Source of the DNA: an uncultured Aquimarina sp.
Lineage (GTDB): Bacteria > Bacteroidota > Bacteroidia > Flavobacteriales > Flavobacteriaceae
Length of the DNA stretch: 64,000 nucleotides
Direction: 5' to 3'
Assembly (NCBI GenBank): GCA_947498935.1
Contig: CANMMM010000008.1
Location: 1 to 64,000, forward strand
Shown: positions 7,303-17,853 of the stretch, in pieces
Layout: each line of letters opens with the position of its first letter
Numbering within the stretch: position 1 is the first letter of the stretch
The notes under the pieces: model-generated
Seen by the model: only the letters and a program-made list of their open reading frames with translations
Told to the model about the DNA's origin: nothing
Databases searched by the model: none
Translations under genes and position numbers: made by a program

Positions 7303-7328
7303 AAACCGACCTATTTAGATCGGTTTCT
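7303..7328 (-). terminator. intrinsic terminator of the lipoprotein gene
   Basis: Read on the minus strand, AAACCGATC and GGTCGGTTT form a stem with one G-T pair around TAAATA, followed by a T-run that is shared with the adjacent 19-bp palindrome. It begins about 29 bases after the stop codon at 7357. Confidence 0.75.
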
Positions 7329-7356
7329 ACATTGAAAATCATGTTATGTTTAACTC

Positions 7357-8661
7357 TTACTTGTTAGAACTTTTGATGACATGATAATATTCATAAGTTC
7401 TTGTATCTATTGTTGGATTAAATCGTTTATTTTCAATTGTATTAATAGTTGCTTGAATAGGAAAACCAAATGAATTATATATGTATGTATATGTTTTAGC
7501 TTTTCTTAGTTTAGATGCTACTATAAGGTTTAATGCTCGTAAAATTCTAGGTTCTTCATCAAATTTTCCTTTTAATAGTTCTCCGCTATTATCTCTAAAA
7601 TATTCTTTTACTTCTATGATTCTAGAAGATGCTCCTCTATGTGCTTCCATTAGATTTAGCATAGTATAATCAGGTAAGATTTTTAATAGATCCGCTGTAT
7701 AATTTTTTTTCTTGCTTTTTCTATTGTATTTGAATGTAGTAATAGTATTCGGATTTGGAGAAATTGTCCCTTCAGGTAATTCGGGTGTACCCATCCCTCG
7801 TATTATTTTAAAATCTTTGATTTTTAATACATCTCCTTTAGCATTTACACTTGCTATCATTCTATTTTCTTCTATTCTATCTTTAAAGAGTGTAGTCGTA
7901 ATGGTATTTGGAGTATTAAAATCTATATCAGTCATAGATTGACGATTCAGTCTATCTAAAAACTCTGTACCAATCACCTGACCATTTTCATTTCTTCCTC
8001 TAATTATTAATCTACTAGATTCCTTATCTTCAAAATCTACACCTGTTACCAATCCATTATCGCCATATATCAGCGTTTGATCGCCAACCCGTGCAGTTTC
8101 ATCATCGAATCTACTTACATTTCTATTTACTTTCTCTAATCTACTAAAGTCTGTATTGTAGAAGAAACGATCTTCACCAAAATCCTTTACTAATTTTGGT
8201 AATACTAAAAGCTTAGCTGCTGTTCTAGCATTAAGTTGAATATCTACAAGCTCAAAAGTAATGGTTTCCCTAATTTCTATACTGAATTTTCCAGACATTT
8301 GTTCTGCATTGATAGCAGTTACTTCTACAGCTATTGTCTCTAGCTCTTCGGTAGATTTTTCTTCTTTATCTCTAAAAATGGCGCTTGCTTGATTTTCTTG
8401 ATCATACGTTCCTACTTTAGCAGGAAAATCTAGGATTAATTTCCCTCTATTTGTTACAATTTCTAACACTACTTTTTCATCTTCAACTGTTGCTTTAGTA
8501 GCTTTGACTCTAGAAAAATGTACGCCTGAGAAAAATTGCCCATTCTTGGCGGTTGCATCTTCTAAAAATACTTCTTCTTCGGTGTTACTATCCTCTTTAG
8601 AACAGCTTGCAAATACTACCACTAAAAGAGTAAGTAGTAACATCAATTTATTATTTTTCAT
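7357..8661 (-). CDS. hypothetical lipoprotein
   Basis: 434 aa. Signal peptide with lipobox FASC (Cys21) followed by an acidic linker SKEDSNTEEE. The first half contains a beta-rich segment around NRGKLILDFPAKVGTYD; the second half has many short beta strands with frequent Thr, and the segment TRTYEYYHVIKSSNK closes the chain. It resembles surface lipoproteins of Bacteroidota with YD-like strand patterns, but no domain is recognised. It stands alone, with its own terminator. Function unknown. Confidence 0.75.
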   Translation of the reverse strand: MKNNKLMLLLTLLVVVFASCSKEDSNTEEEVFLEDATAKNGQFFSGVHFSRVKATKATVEDEKVVLEIVTNRGKLILDFPAKVGTYDQENQASAIFRDKEEKSTEELETIAVEVTAINAEQMSGKFSIEIRETITFELVDIQLNARTAAKLLVLPKLVKDFGEDRFFYNTDFSRLEKVNRNVSRFDDETARVGDQTLIYGDNGLVTGVDFEDKESSRLIIRGRNENGQVIGTEFLDRLNRQSMTDIDFNTPNTITTTLFKDRIEENRMIASVNAKGDVLKIKDFKIIRGMGTPELPEGTISPNPNTITTFKYNRKSKKKNYTADLLKILPDYTMLNLMEAHRGASSRIIEVKEYFRDNSGELLKGKFDEEPRILRALNLIVASKLRKAKTYTYIYNSFGFPIQATINTIENKRFNPTIDTRTYEYYHVIKSSNK

Positions 8662-8814
8662 ACTTTATGTTTTTAAGTTGAAACAAAAGTATTTGAATTC
8701 TGTATCTAAAAATGGTGTTTTACACTAGCTATCTCTCTTACTGTACCAAAAGATATTCTAATTGTATGGATTGCTTTTTTCCCTAATAGTTATAAGACAC
8801 TTTCATACTTAATA

Positions 8815-8901
8815 GGGCGTTCCCCAAGGGTCGGGCTATCCGCTGTATCTTTTGGCAGCACTAAGATGCTACCAAAAGGATGCCGCTGCTATCCCTAACG
8901 C
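8815..8901 (-). repeat. family-1 structured repeat, copy B (87 nt, variant core)
   Basis: On the minus strand it starts GCGTTAGGGATAGCAGCGG and ends GGGGAACGCCC, with the invariant GCGGATAGCCCGACCC block. The central part is replaced by a 12-bp hairpin, CTTTTGGTAGCA paired with TGCTGCCAAAAG with one G-T. It is downstream of gltD (123 bases) in the same orientation and upstream of the 8661 gene. Confidence 0.9.
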
Positions 8902-8952
8902 AAAAAGAAATACAGGCTTTAGTAGATGGAATTAGAATCGGTAATTACTACC

Positions 8953-8995
8953 ATAAAAAAACAAAAGGATGTTTTCATAAAAAACATCCTTTTGT
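8953..8995 (-). terminator. terminator of the gltBD operon
   Basis: A perfect 15-bp stem, ACAAAAGGATGTTTT (8961-8975) with its complement at 8981-8995, with a run of eight A at 8953-8961 on the plus strand. Read on the minus strand this is a hairpin followed by a T-tract, 29 bases after the gltD stop codon. Confidence 0.9.
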
Positions 8996-9023
8996 ACTAT
9001 ATTATATAATTTAGCAATAACTA

Positions 9024-10487
9024 CTACACTCTAGGCAGATCTCCTTCTCCTTTTAGTGGTAAGTTAGACTCACCCATTAAGTAGGTATCTACATGGTGAG
9101 CAGCTTGTCTACCTTCTGATATCGCCCATACAATCAGTGATTGTCCTCTACGCGTATCTCCAGCAGCAAATACACCTTTTACATTGGTAGTATAGTCATT
9201 TTCCTCAGCTTTGATATTAGTCCTAGCGTCCATTACTACCCCTAATTGCTCTGCAATAGTAGGTTCAGAACCTGTAAAACCTAGTGCTAATAGTGCTAAT
9301 TCACACTTCCATTCTTTATCTGTATTAGGAACTTCTTTTAATGTAAAACGACCATTTTCTTTTACCCATTCTACCTCAGAGGTAATCAATCCAGTAAGGT
9401 TACCATCTTTATCTCCTAAAAATTCTTTGGTAGAAATGCTCCAGTTACGATCTACCCCTTCTTGGTGCGAAGAGCTGGTACGTAATCGCATTGGCCAGAA
9501 AGGCCATGGCTGGTTTGTTGGACGCTCTGGCGTACCCTTACCCATAATTTCGAAATTGGTAACAGAGGTCGCTCCGTGACGTACAGAAGTACCGATACAA
9601 TCAGAACCTGTATCTCCACCACCGATTACAATTACATTCTTATCAGTAGCTTTGATCTCTTCTCCTAAATCTGTAATACCGTCTACACGTTTATTATTTT
9701 GTTTTAGGAAATCCATAGCTTGCACCACACCTTTTAGATCAGCTCCTTTTACAGGAAGACTTCTACGTACTGTAGCACCAGTACATAATACTACTGCATC
9801 AAAATCAGCTTTTAATGCATCGGCAGTAATATCTTTTCCAATCCATGTGTTGGTCTTAAAAATAATACCTTCTTCTTCTAACACTGCCACACGTCTATCG
9901 ATTACGTTTTTTTCCATCTTAAAATCTGGAATACCATAACGTAACAGCCCTCCTACTTTTTCATCTCTTTCAAAAACCGTTACTAAATGCCCAGCTCTGT
10001 TTAATTGCTGTGCTGTAGCTAATCCTGCAGGTCCTGATCCTACTACGGCTACTGTTTTTCCAGTTCTATCATTAGGAGGTTGTGCTTCTATCCAACCATT
10101 TTTAAAGGCTTCTTCTACTATATTTTTTTCGATATTCTCGATCGTTACAGGATCTTCATTAATACCTAATACACAGGCTTCTTCACACGGTGCAGGACAT
10201 AACCTCCCTGTGAATTCAGGGAAATTATTAGTCGAGTGTAATATAGTAGCGGCTTTTTGCCATTTTCCTCTGTATACAGCATCATTAAAATCAGGAATTA
10301 AGTTTCCTAACGGACACCCACTATGGCAGAATGGAATTCCACAGTCCATACAACGTGCTCCCTGATTTTTTAGTTTACCCTCATCCATAGGAATGGTAAA
10401 CTCTTTATAATCTTTTATACGATCTTTAACAGGTTGGTACTGTTCTATCTCTCTTTCAAATTCTAAAAATCCAGTGATCTTACCCAT
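9024..10487 (-). CDS. gltD: glutamate synthase (NADPH), small subunit
   Basis: 487 aa, normal length. It supplies electrons from NADPH through FAD and Fe-S clusters to the large subunit, which makes two glutamates from glutamine and 2-oxoglutarate. The N-terminal ferredoxin-like part has CMDCGIPFCHSGCPLGN and the second cluster CPAPCEEAC. The FAD Rossmann motif is GSGPAGLATAQQL (about residue 150) and the NADPH motif is GGGDTGSDCIG (about 290). It lies 15 bases downstream of gltB in the same operon, which ends in a strong hairpin terminator. Confidence 0.97.
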   Translation of the reverse strand: MGKITGFLEFEREIEQYQPVKDRIKDYKEFTIPMDEGKLKNQGARCMDCGIPFCHSGCPLGNLIPDFNDAVYRGKWQKAATILHSTNNFPEFTGRLCPAPCEEACVLGINEDPVTIENIEKNIVEEAFKNGWIEAQPPNDRTGKTVAVVGSGPAGLATAQQLNRAGHLVTVFERDEKVGGLLRYGIPDFKMEKNVIDRRVAVLEEEGIIFKTNTWIGKDITADALKADFDAVVLCTGATVRRSLPVKGADLKGVVQAMDFLKQNNKRVDGITDLGEEIKATDKNVIVIGGGDTGSDCIGTSVRHGATSVTNFEIMGKGTPERPTNQPWPFWPMRLRTSSSHQEGVDRNWSISTKEFLGDKDGNLTGLITSEVEWVKENGRFTLKEVPNTDKEWKCELALLALGFTGSEPTIAEQLGVVMDARTNIKAEENDYTTNVKGVFAAGDTRRGQSLIVWAISEGRQAAHHVDTYLMGESNLPLKGEGDLPRV

Positions 10488-10502
10488 GTCTACTATCGTG
10501 TT

Positions 10503-13500
10503 TTATGCTTGTGCTAATTTTTCTTCTTCTAATCTTTTTAATGCTTGCTTGTATTCTTCTGGGAATATCTTAATGAATTTCGGTAATTCGTTTTCCCAGT
10601 TTTCTAAAATACGCTGCGCCAATGGACTTAAGGTAGCATTGTAGTGATTCTCTATCAATTCTTTAAGTTCATCGATATCCTTTTGCTCTACTACAGGATC
10701 AAGGTTTAACGCTTCTTTGTTACAATTTTTCTCGAATGTTTGTTTTGCATCATAGATGTATGCAATACCTCCAGACATACCTGCACCAAAGTTACGCCCT
10801 ACTTCTCCTAGAATTACAGCGACTCCGCCTGTCATATACTCACATCCATGATCTCCAATTCCTTCTACTACGGCCTTGGCTCCTGAATTACGTACACAGA
10901 ATCGTTCTCCTGCTTTTCCATTGATGTAGACTTCTCCATTAGTAGCTCCATACAAGGTTACATTTCCTGTAATGATATTCTCTTCTGGTACTAAGGTAGC
11001 TTCTTCTGGTACTTTGATAATTAATTTAGCTCCAGATAATCCTTTTCCTAAGTAGTCATTCGTATTACCATTTACAATCATGGTTAACCCTTTCGTAGCA
11101 AAGGCTCCAAAACTTTGCCCTGCTGCTCCTGTAAAGTTCAACTTTAGTGTATTATCTGGTAATCCCTGAGCTCCATAAATTTTAGAAATCTCATTACTTA
11201 AGATCGCTCCAACTGCTCTATCCGTATTAATGATATCGAAGTCTAGAGATGTTTTCTCTTTTCTAAACAATGCTGGGTGTGCTTGCTCTATGATATCAAA
11301 ATCAATTGATTTCTCTAAACAATGATCTTGTTTTTCTGAGTTGTAGAAAGTAGCACCTGCTGGTGATTCTACCTGATGCAAGATTGGTGAAAGATCTACA
11401 CCTGCTGTTTTATAATGTGCTATTGCTTTTTTACGATCTAGTTTATGTACTTGTCCTACCATCTCATTGATCGTACGGAATCCAAGTTGTGCCATGATCT
11501 CTCTTAGCTCTTGTGCTACGAAATACATATAGTTTACTACATGCTCTGGCTTTCCTTTAAACTTCTTACGCAGGTCTGGATTTTGTGTTGCGATTCCTAC
11601 TGGACATGTATTTAAGTGACATACACGCATCATAATACATCCTGATGCTACTAATGGTGCTGTGGCAAAACCAAATTCTTCTGCTCCTAATAAACAAGCT
11701 ACAGCTACATCTCTACCTGTCTTTAATTGCCCATCACACTCTAATACAATTCTACTACGTAGATTATTACCTACTAATGTTTGTTGTGCTTCTGCAATTC
11801 CAAGTTCCCATGGTAATCCTGCATGCTTTAATGATGTTAATGGCGATGCTCCTGTACCTCCATCAAAACCAGATACTAATACCACATCTGCTTTTGCTTT
11901 TGCTACCCCAGCTGCTACAGTACCTACTCCTACTTCTGATACTAGTTTTACGTTAATTCTAGCTTCTCTGTTTGCAGATTTAAGGTCATAAATCAACTGC
12001 GATAAATCTTCGATAGAATAAATATCGTGGTGCGGTGGTGGTGAAATCAATCCTACATATGGAGTAGAGTTACGAGTTTTAGCAATCTCTGGATTCACTT
12101 TTGGTCCAGGTAATTGTCCTCCTTCTCCAGGCTTAGCACCTTGTGCCATTTTTATTTGAATCTCTGCTGCGTTAGTCAAGTAGTTAGAAGAAACTCCAAA
12201 TCTACCTGATGCTACTTGCTTAATAGCACTATTTTTCCAATCACCATTTACGTCCTTGTAAAAACGTAATGGATTTTCTCCTCCCTCACCAGAGTTACTC
12301 TTTCCTCCGATACGGTTCATAGCGATTGCTAAATTTTCATGTGCTTCTTGACTAATAGATCCATAAGACATCGCTCCTGTTTTGAAACGTTTTACGATCT
12401 CTGTCCATGGCTCTACTTCATCAATAGGAATTGGATCAAAATTAGAAAATTCTAATAATCCTCTAATAGTCATCAAACTCTTTGATTGCTCATTGATAAG
12501 CTCTGAGTATTCCTTATACGTCTTAGGGTCATTATCACGTACTGATTTCTGTAGCTTAGCTACTGATAATGGATTAAACTGGTGTTTTTCTCCATTTCTT
12601 CTCCATCTATACTGACCACCGATTTCTAAATCTAAATTGGCATCTATTTCGCGCTCTACATACGCTCTACGATGTCTTTTAGCTATTTCTTTTTCTACTT
12701 CGTATAGTCCTATACCTTCAATACGTGTCGCTGTATTAGGGAAATACTGGTCTACAACCTTTGTATTGATTCCGATACACTCAAATAATTGTGAACTTCT
12801 ATAAGAGTTTAAGGTAGAGATACCAATCTTGTTCATTACCTTTAATACACCTTTACCTACTGCTTTGTTATAATTATTAACTGCATCTAATGGATCTAGG
12901 TCTGTGATATTTTGCTCTTCGATCTGCTCTTTGATGATCTCATTCACCATATAAGGGTTGATCGCACTAGCTCCATATCCAAATAATAATGCAAAGTGGT
13001 GTACTTCTCTTGGTTCTGCCGACTCTATGATGATACTTACCTTAGAGCGTTTTCCTAATTTTTGTAATCCACTATTTACATAAGAACATGCTAATAACGC
13101 AGGAATCGGTGCTCTGTGTTTGCTCACATTTCTATCAGAAAGGATGATAATGTTACTTCCTTCATCCACCATATCCGATGCCTTGCATAGTACATCTTCC
13201 AGCGCATCTTCTAATCCATTCAGTCCTCTATTTACATTGTATAATACAGGTACTGAACATACTTTAAAGCCTTTATCGGTATACGTTTTAATTTTATCTA
13301 AATCTTCTTTAGATATAACTGGATTTTGTATTTTTAATTTGTTACAGTGTTCTTCGTTAACATCGAATATGTTATGATCCGCTCCTAATGTTAGACTAAT
13401 ATCTGTAATTAATTCTTCTCTAATACCATCTAATGGTGGGTTGGTAACCTGAGCAAATAACTGTTTGAAATAGTTATATATAAGCTGTGGACGTTCTGAA

Positions 13501-15002
13501 AGTACTGCAATCGGTGTATCCGACCCCATAGATCCTATAGGCTCTTTGGCTAATTGACTCATCGGTACAATAATCGTATCGATATCCTCCTGAGTATATC
13601 CGAAGACTTCTTTACGCTTTTCGATAGTCTCTTCTCCTAAGAATAATGGACAATCATTATAAGGAATATCTTTTAGGTGTACTAAATTATCATCGATCCA
13701 CTTTCTGTAAGGATGCTTTGCTGCAATTTCTTCTTTAATTTCTTCGTCATTAACGATTTTTCCAGCGCTCATATCTACCAAGAACATTTTTCCTGGTTCC
13801 AGGCGTCCGTGAAATTCTATATTGCTAGCTTCGATGTCTACTACTCCTGTCTCAGAAGACATGATTACATATCCATCTTTAGTTACTGTATAACGAGAAG
13901 GTCTTAATCCATTTCTATCCAATACAGCTCCAATGTAGTTTCCATCTGTAAATGGTATAGAGGCTGGACCATCCCATGGCTCCATAGCACACGAATTAAA
14001 CTCATAGAAAGCTTTCTTAGCGTCAGACATTTCTGGATTTTTCTCCCATGCTTCTGGCACCATCATCATCATTACCTCTGGTAAGGATCTTCCTGTCATT
14101 AATAGTAGTTCTACTACCATATCCATTGAGGCAGAATCTGACTTTCCTTTTAATACTACTGGTAGAATCTTTTTTATATCTTCTCCAAACCAATTGCTTT
14201 CTAGTAATTCTTCTCTAGAACGCATGCGGCTTACATTACCTCTAAGTGTATTGATTTCTCCATTATGACACATGTATCGGAATGGTTGTGCCAAATCCCA
14301 TGTAGGAAACGTGTTTGTAGAAAAACGCTGGTGTACCAACGCTAATCTAGTAACTACTCTTGGATCCATTAAGTCTGTATAATACAACTTAATATCTTCA
14401 GGCATCAATAATCCTTTAAATATCAATGTTTTTGTAGACAAACTTGGTAAGTAAAAGAATTTACTTTCTGATAACTTAGAACTATATATTGTATGTTCTG
14501 TTATTTTTCTAGCAGTAAAGAGTTTTAAGTTAAAGTCAAAATATGATTGCTCTTTATTTTCTTTACCTATAAAAATTTGCTTGATGAAAGGTTCTGTCGT
14601 AGCTGCTATTTCACCTAAGTGTACAGTATCTACTGGTACATCTCTCCATCCTAATAAAATTAATCCTTGTTTTGTAATATTCTCTTCGAAAGTGCGAATA
14701 CAAAAATCTCTTTGATTCTCTTTCTTAGGAAGAAAAACATTACTTACTGCGTATTCTCCTGCTGCTGGCAAATCGAAATCGCAATTTTCTAAAAAGAAAT
14801 CATGAGGGATATCAATTAATATTCCAGCTCCATCCCCTGTTTTTCCATCAGCACTTACAGCACCTCTGTGTTCTAATTTTTCGAGAATTTCAAGTGCTTT
14901 GTGAATAATATCGTTTGATTTTTTTCCTTCAAGACTACAGATAAATCCAGCACCACATGCGTCATGCTCGAACTCTGGTAGATACATTCCTTGTTTCTTC
15001 AT
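10503..15002 (-). CDS. gltB: glutamate synthase, large subunit
   Basis: 1499 aa, full length. The N-terminal class II glutamine amidotransferase begins after a short leader: in HDACGAGF, Cys16 would become the N-terminal nucleophile after cleavage. It is followed by the central domain (about 470-770), the FMN-binding synthase barrel (about 830-1200) and the GXGXG beta-helix (about 1260-1440). The 3Fe-4S cysteines are seen in [15 protein letters not shown]. With gltD it forms the GOGAT half of ammonium assimilation. It is divergent from glnB-amt, which senses and imports nitrogen, so shared nitrogen control is likely. Confidence 0.98.
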   Translation of the reverse strand: MKKQGMYLPEFEHDACGAGFICSLEGKKSNDIIHKALEILEKLEHRGAVSADGKTGDGAGILIDIPHDFFLENCDFDLPAAGEYAVSNVFLPKKENQRDFCIRTFEENITKQGLILLGWRDVPVDTVHLGEIAATTEPFIKQIFIGKENKEQSYFDFNLKLFTARKITEHTIYSSKLSESKFFYLPSLSTKTLIFKGLLMPEDIKLYYTDLMDPRVVTRLALVHQRFSTNTFPTWDLAQPFRYMCHNGEINTLRGNVSRMRSREELLESNWFGEDIKKILPVVLKGKSDSASMDMVVELLLMTGRSLPEVMMMMVPEAWEKNPEMSDAKKAFYEFNSCAMEPWDGPASIPFTDGNYIGAVLDRNGLRPSRYTVTKDGYVIMSSETGVVDIEASNIEFHGRLEPGKMFLVDMSAGKIVNDEEIKEEIAAKHPYRKWIDDNLVHLKDIPYNDCPLFLGEETIEKRKEVFGYTQEDIDTIIVPMSQLAKEPIGSMGSDTPIAVLSERPQLIYNYFKQLFAQVTNPPLDGIREELITDISLTLGADHNIFDVNEEHCNKLKIQNPVISKEDLDKIKTYTDKGFKVCSVPVLYNVNRGLNGLEDALEDVLCKASDMVDEGSNIIILSDRNVSKHRAPIPALLACSYVNSGLQKLGKRSKVSIIIESAEPREVHHFALLFGYGASAINPYMVNEIIKEQIEEQNITDLDPLDAVNNYNKAVGKGVLKVMNKIGISTLNSYRSSQLFECIGINTKVVDQYFPNTATRIEGIGLYEVEKEIAKRHRRAYVEREIDANLDLEIGGQYRWRRNGEKHQFNPLSVAKLQKSVRDNDPKTYKEYSELINEQSKSLMTIRGLLEFSNFDPIPIDEVEPWTEIVKRFKTGAMSYGSISQEAHENLAIAMNRIGGKSNSGEGGENPLRFYKDVNGDWKNSAIKQVASGRFGVSSNYLTNAAEIQIKMAQGAKPGEGGQLPGPKVNPEIAKTRNSTPYVGLISPPPHHDIYSIEDLSQLIYDLKSANREARINVKLVSEVGVGTVAAGVAKAKADVVLVSGFDGGTGASPLTSLKHAGLPWELGIAEAQQTLVGNNLRSRIVLECDGQLKTGRDVAVACLLGAEEFGFATAPLVASGCIMMRVCHLNTCPVGIATQNPDLRKKFKGKPEHVVNYMYFVAQELREIMAQLGFRTINEMVGQVHKLDRKKAIAHYKTAGVDLSPILHQVESPAGATFYNSEKQDHCLEKSIDFDIIEQAHPALFRKEKTSLDFDIINTDRAVGAILSNEISKIYGAQGLPDNTLKLNFTGAAGQSFGAFATKGLTMIVNGNTNDYLGKGLSGAKLIIKVPEEATLVPEENIITGNVTLYGATNGEVYINGKAGERFCVRNSGAKAVVEGIGDHGCEYMTGGVAVILGEVGRNFGAGMSGGIAYIYDAKQTFEKNCNKEALNLDPVVEQKDIDELKELIENHYNATLSPLAQRILENWENELPKFIKIFPEEYKQALKRLEEEKLAQA

Positions 15003-15027
15003 AATGTTTGCGATCTATATAGTGTTT

Positions 15028-15059
15028 CAAAGGTTGAAATTAACAAAATATTAAGCAAA
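15028..15059 (-). promoter_or_regulatory. candidate gltB promoter
   Basis: On the minus strand TTTG (15056-15059) is followed after 20 bases by AACCTTTG (15028-15035), which matches the flavobacterial -7 box TAnnTTTG at seven of eight positions. It is 26 bases upstream of the gltB start codon. Confidence 0.5.
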
Positions 15060-15305
15060 GTGAAAGAAAAACGATATTTATGTTACTACTTTTCTTGGCT
15101 CATCAAAAAAAAACGGTTTTAGGTATAATAATCCCAAAAAAAGAAGCTCTCATTACGAATTTCATAACGTTATTTTTACATAAAAACCGCTATAAAATTA
15201 AGGCATTTTAGGATTTAAGAGTTGTTTAATCACCCAATAACGTTTTCGTGAAATTATGGAAAAACCTCACTAAAGAATTATCAGTTTTTGACGTAAAAAA
15301 TAGGC

Positions 15306-15326
15306 ACCCCTAATTTTTTAGGGGGT
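15306..15326. other. GC-rich hairpin in the gltB-glnB spacer
   Basis: ACCCCTAA and TTAGGGGGT form a stem around a TTTT loop in the middle of a 438-base divergent spacer. It lies about 45 bases upstream of the glnB -33 box. It could be a terminator-like remnant or a protein-binding palindrome. The rest of 15060-15300 shows nothing I recognise. Confidence 0.45.
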
Positions 15327-15369
15327 ATTAGTTAAAAAATCATAAAAATTTACCTTTTACCCTTTTAAA

Positions 15370-15402
15370 TTTGGACTCTAAACCTTAATTAACATATTTT
15401 TG
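15370..15402 (+). promoter_or_regulatory. glnB-amt promoter
   Basis: TTTG (15370-15373), 21 bases, then TATTTTTG (15395-15402), a full match to the flavobacterial consensus. It lies 39 bases before the glnB start codon, which supports the start chosen. Confidence 0.75.
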
Positions 15403-15440
15403 GTCGCGATTTAACATTAATTTTAAATTTTTCAGCCTTT

Positions 15441-15779
15441 ATGAAAAAAATTGAAGCAATTATTAGAAGATCAAAGTACCGTGCCGTAAAAGAAGCGTTA
15501 CACGATAAAGGAATCATGTTTTTCTCTTACTGGGATGTTACTGGTGTGGGCAACGAAAAGAAAGGTCAAGTGTACCGAGGAATTTCGTATAGCACCTCGG
15601 ATATACAAAGACGTCATATATCAATTGTGGTAAACAATGACTTTGAAGAAGCTGCTGTAAGTGCTATTTTAGACAGTGCTAGAACAGGAGAGGTTGGAGA
15701 TGGAAAAATATTTATTTCCGATGTCAGCGAAGTATATAGAATCCGTACTGGAGAAAAAGGTGGGGATACTCTAAAATAA
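15441..15779 (+). CDS. glnB: P-II nitrogen regulatory protein
   Basis: 112 aa, standard P-II length. P-II trimers sense 2-oxoglutarate and ATP/ADP and block AmtB-type channels or tune other nitrogen proteins. The start MKKIEAIIRRSK, the T-loop (about residues 37-55), the RRHISIVV strand and the C-terminal TGEVGDGKIFI motif are all present. The T-loop apex reads YRGISYSTSD where proteobacterial proteins have RGAEY, so control by uridylylation is uncertain. It is 43 bases upstream of amt in a glnB-amt pair typical of bacteria. Confidence 0.95.
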   Translation: MKKIEAIIRRSKYRAVKEALHDKGIMFFSYWDVTGVGNEKKGQVYRGISYSTSDIQRRHISIVVNNDFEEAAVSAILDSARTGEVGDGKIFISDVSEVYRIRTGEKGGDTLK

Positions 15780-15822
15780 CAAAACTAACTATAATCAAAT
15801 TTTACTTAAATTATAACAAACT

Positions 15823-17082
15823 ATGCAAGTACAACAGGAAGCATTAGATAAAGCCATTGAAGCAATTAATGGTGACATGGGAGCATTATGGATTACGATC
15901 TCTGCTATTTTAGTATTTTTTATGCAAGCAGGATTTACGCTAGTAGAGGTAGGTTTTACTAGATCTAAAAATGCTGGTAACATTATTTTAAAAAACGTAA
16001 TGGATCTAGCTGTAGGTTCTATTATGTTCTGGGCAGTAGGATACGCATTTATGTACGGTGATACTGTACTTGGAGGCGGATTTATGAGAGCTAGTTCCGC
16101 AGATCAAGGATATTTCTTCTTTAGTGCTACAGACTGGTATAACCTTTTCTTCCAAACAGTATTCTGTGCTACAGCAGCAACAATCGTTTCTGGAGCTGTA
16201 GCTGGTAGAACTAAATTTTCTACTTACTTAATTTTCTCTGCAATCTTAACAACACTAATTTACCCTATTTCTGGTAGCTGGTACTGGCCATTCGATGATG
16301 ATGCTTGGTTAAATACATTAGGATTCGTAGATTTTGCTGGATCTTCTGTAGTACACGCTGTAGGTGGTGCTGCCGCTTTAGTAGCTGCTAAATTAGTAGG
16401 ACCTCGTATCGGTAAGTATACAAATGGAAAAGTAAATGTAATTCCTGGTCATAACTTATTATTAGGAGCATTAGGTGTATTTATCCTTTGGTTAGGATGG
16501 TTTGGATTCAACGGAGGATCTCAATTAGCTTGGGGTGGTGATGATACTGTAGCTGCTGGTAGTGTAATTATTAATACTAACATTGCTGCTGCTGTTGGAG
16601 CAATTGCTGCTTTATTTTTTACTTGGATCAAATACGGAAAACCAGACATTTCTATGACTTTAAACGGTGCATTAGCTGGATTGGTAGGTATTACTGCTGG
16701 TTGTGGTGCTGTAAGTGCTTCTGGTGCTTTATTTATCGGATTAATTTGTGGTATCTTAGTAGTACTTTCTATCGAATTTATCGACAAAGTATTTAAAATT
16801 GATGACCCAGTAGGAGCTATCTCTGTACATGGTACTTGTGGTTTCGTAGGAACTGTATTAGTAGGACTTTTTGCTATCGATGGTGGATTATTCTACGGTG
16901 GTGGTGCTAAACTACTTGGAGTACAAACATTAGGTTCTCTTTCTTACATACTATGGGCTGCTGTAACTTCGTTCATCGTTTTAATTATCTTAAAGAAAAC
17001 TATCGGACTAAGAGTATCTGAAAAAGAAGAAATTGATGGTCTGGACATTCATGAACACGGAATGAATGTATATAATGACTAA
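15823..17082 (+). CDS. amt: ammonium transporter
   Basis: 419 aa with about 11 transmembrane helices. It carries ammonium across the inner membrane. Signature segments are FMQAGFTLVEVGFTRSKN, DFAGSSVVHAVGGAAAL (first pore His) and SVHGTCGFVGTVL (second pore His). The cytoplasmic tail ends IHEHGMNVYND. It is cotranscribed with glnB, whose product should gate it. A strong terminator follows 46 bases after the stop. Confidence 0.97.
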   Translation: MQVQQEALDKAIEAINGDMGALWITISAILVFFMQAGFTLVEVGFTRSKNAGNIILKNVMDLAVGSIMFWAVGYAFMYGDTVLGGGFMRASSADQGYFFFSATDWYNLFFQTVFCATAATIVSGAVAGRTKFSTYLIFSAILTTLIYPISGSWYWPFDDDAWLNTLGFVDFAGSSVVHAVGGAAALVAAKLVGPRIGKYTNGKVNVIPGHNLLLGALGVFILWLGWFGFNGGSQLAWGGDDTVAAGSVIINTNIAAAVGAIAALFFTWIKYGKPDISMTLNGALAGLVGITAGCGAVSASGALFIGLICGILVVLSIEFIDKVFKIDDPVGAISVHGTCGFVGTVLVGLFAIDGGLFYGGGAKLLGVQTLGSLSYILWAAVTSFIVLIILKKTIGLRVSEKEEIDGLDIHEHGMNVYND

Positions 17083-17127
17083 TCATTAAATTATAGTTCA
17101 ACTTTAACTAGTTGATCATCTAATAAA

Positions 17128-17167
17128 ACCGACCGCTTAAAATTCTTAAGCGGTCGGTCTCTTTTTA
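17128..17167 (+). terminator. terminator of the glnB-amt operon
   Basis: ACCGACCGCTTAA (17128-17140) pairs perfectly with TTAAGCGGTCGGT (17146-17158) around AATTC, followed by CTCTTTTT. Confidence 0.9.
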
Positions 17168-17293
17168 CACAATCTGTCCTATCCTAAAATAGCGTTACAG
17201 TCAAATAGTATTCTAGGAGCAGCTACATCGCTCTCTATTATTTTTTTGCTACTTACTTCTCCTCGTTACAATTACATATTGAACTCATAACTT

Positions 17294-17382
17294 CGTAGCT
17301 GCGTTATGCAACAAAAAAATGATTGTATTGGGTCACAACATCTTTGATTGTCGCTGAAGTCGAAAAGCGTAAATTTTTCAAT
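17294..17382 (+). repeat. dispersed repeat family 2, copy c
   Basis: CGTAGCTGCGTTATGCAACAA at the head, GGGTCACAACATCTTTGATTG in the middle, CGCTGAAGTCGAAAAG near the tail. It is more diverged than copies a and e. It belongs to a 280-base stretch that also resembles 61278-61538. Confidence 0.6.
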
Positions 17383-17446
17383 AAAACACACAGGACTTTA
17401 TACGATGTTTTAAACCTGCTTTGTGTATTAGAAAACCTATTAGGGG

Positions 17447-17537
17447 TTGAAACTGCTTCAAAACCTGACATTTTAAACAAACCTACTAATATTTAAAAAA
17501 CATGAGGTCTTATCGCTTTTACAGCCTTCACAACGAA
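17447..17537 (+). repeat. dispersed repeat family 3, first copy
   Basis: TTGAAACTGCTTCAAAACC at the start and GCTTTTACAGCCTTCACAAC near the end are matched by 61459-61538. About two thirds of aligned positions agree by eye, with one gap. No coding frame is conserved. Confidence 0.5.
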
Positions 17538-17601
17538 CTTCCTATCGAATAAAAATGGATACAAACTTATTACTCTATGTATATACCTAAACCAATTATC
17601 T

Positions 17602-17689
17602 GCGTTAGGGATAGTAGAGGAAATCCCACAGCTCGACCTTAGGAGAGCGAGGAATTGGAACGGATAGCCCGACCCTTGTGGTAACGCCC
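17602..17689 (+). repeat. family-1 structured repeat, copy C (88 nt)
   Basis: Starts GCGTTAGGGATAGTAGAGG and ends GTAACGCCC. The central hairpin is GCTC/GAGC around GACCTTAGGA and the 3' hairpin is ACC/GGT. It is in the same orientation as amt, 520 bases downstream of it, and close to the 3' end of the opposing protease gene. Confidence 0.9.
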
Positions 17690-17721
17690 TACTACTAAAT
17701 AACAACACCGCAAAATATCCT

Positions 17722-17757
17722 AAAAAAAACGTGCTAAGAGATTCCTCCTAGCACGCT
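17722..17757 (-). terminator. terminator of the T9SS protease gene
   Basis: CGTGCTAAG and CCTAGCACG (one G-T pair) form a stem flanked by eight A on the plus strand, that is a T-tract on the minus strand. It begins about 100 bases after the stop codon at 17854. Confidence 0.8.
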
Positions 17758-17853
17758 TCTTTTATGTAATCTAATGTATCTATAGTTTAGTTTTTATTAT
17801 TTACGCATATTACTATTTACTATAAGTAATATACATACAACGATATTTGATTG

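Noticed and set aside
11645-11991. Leucine-rich plus-strand frames opposite gltB
   Set aside because: Composition is a mirror of the gltB codons; gltB is a clear full-length enzyme on the other strand.
17493-17708. Minus-strand frame of 71 codons that runs through family-1 copy C
   Set aside because: It reads through the non-coding repeat; similar frames arise in other copies only because the repeat is the same.
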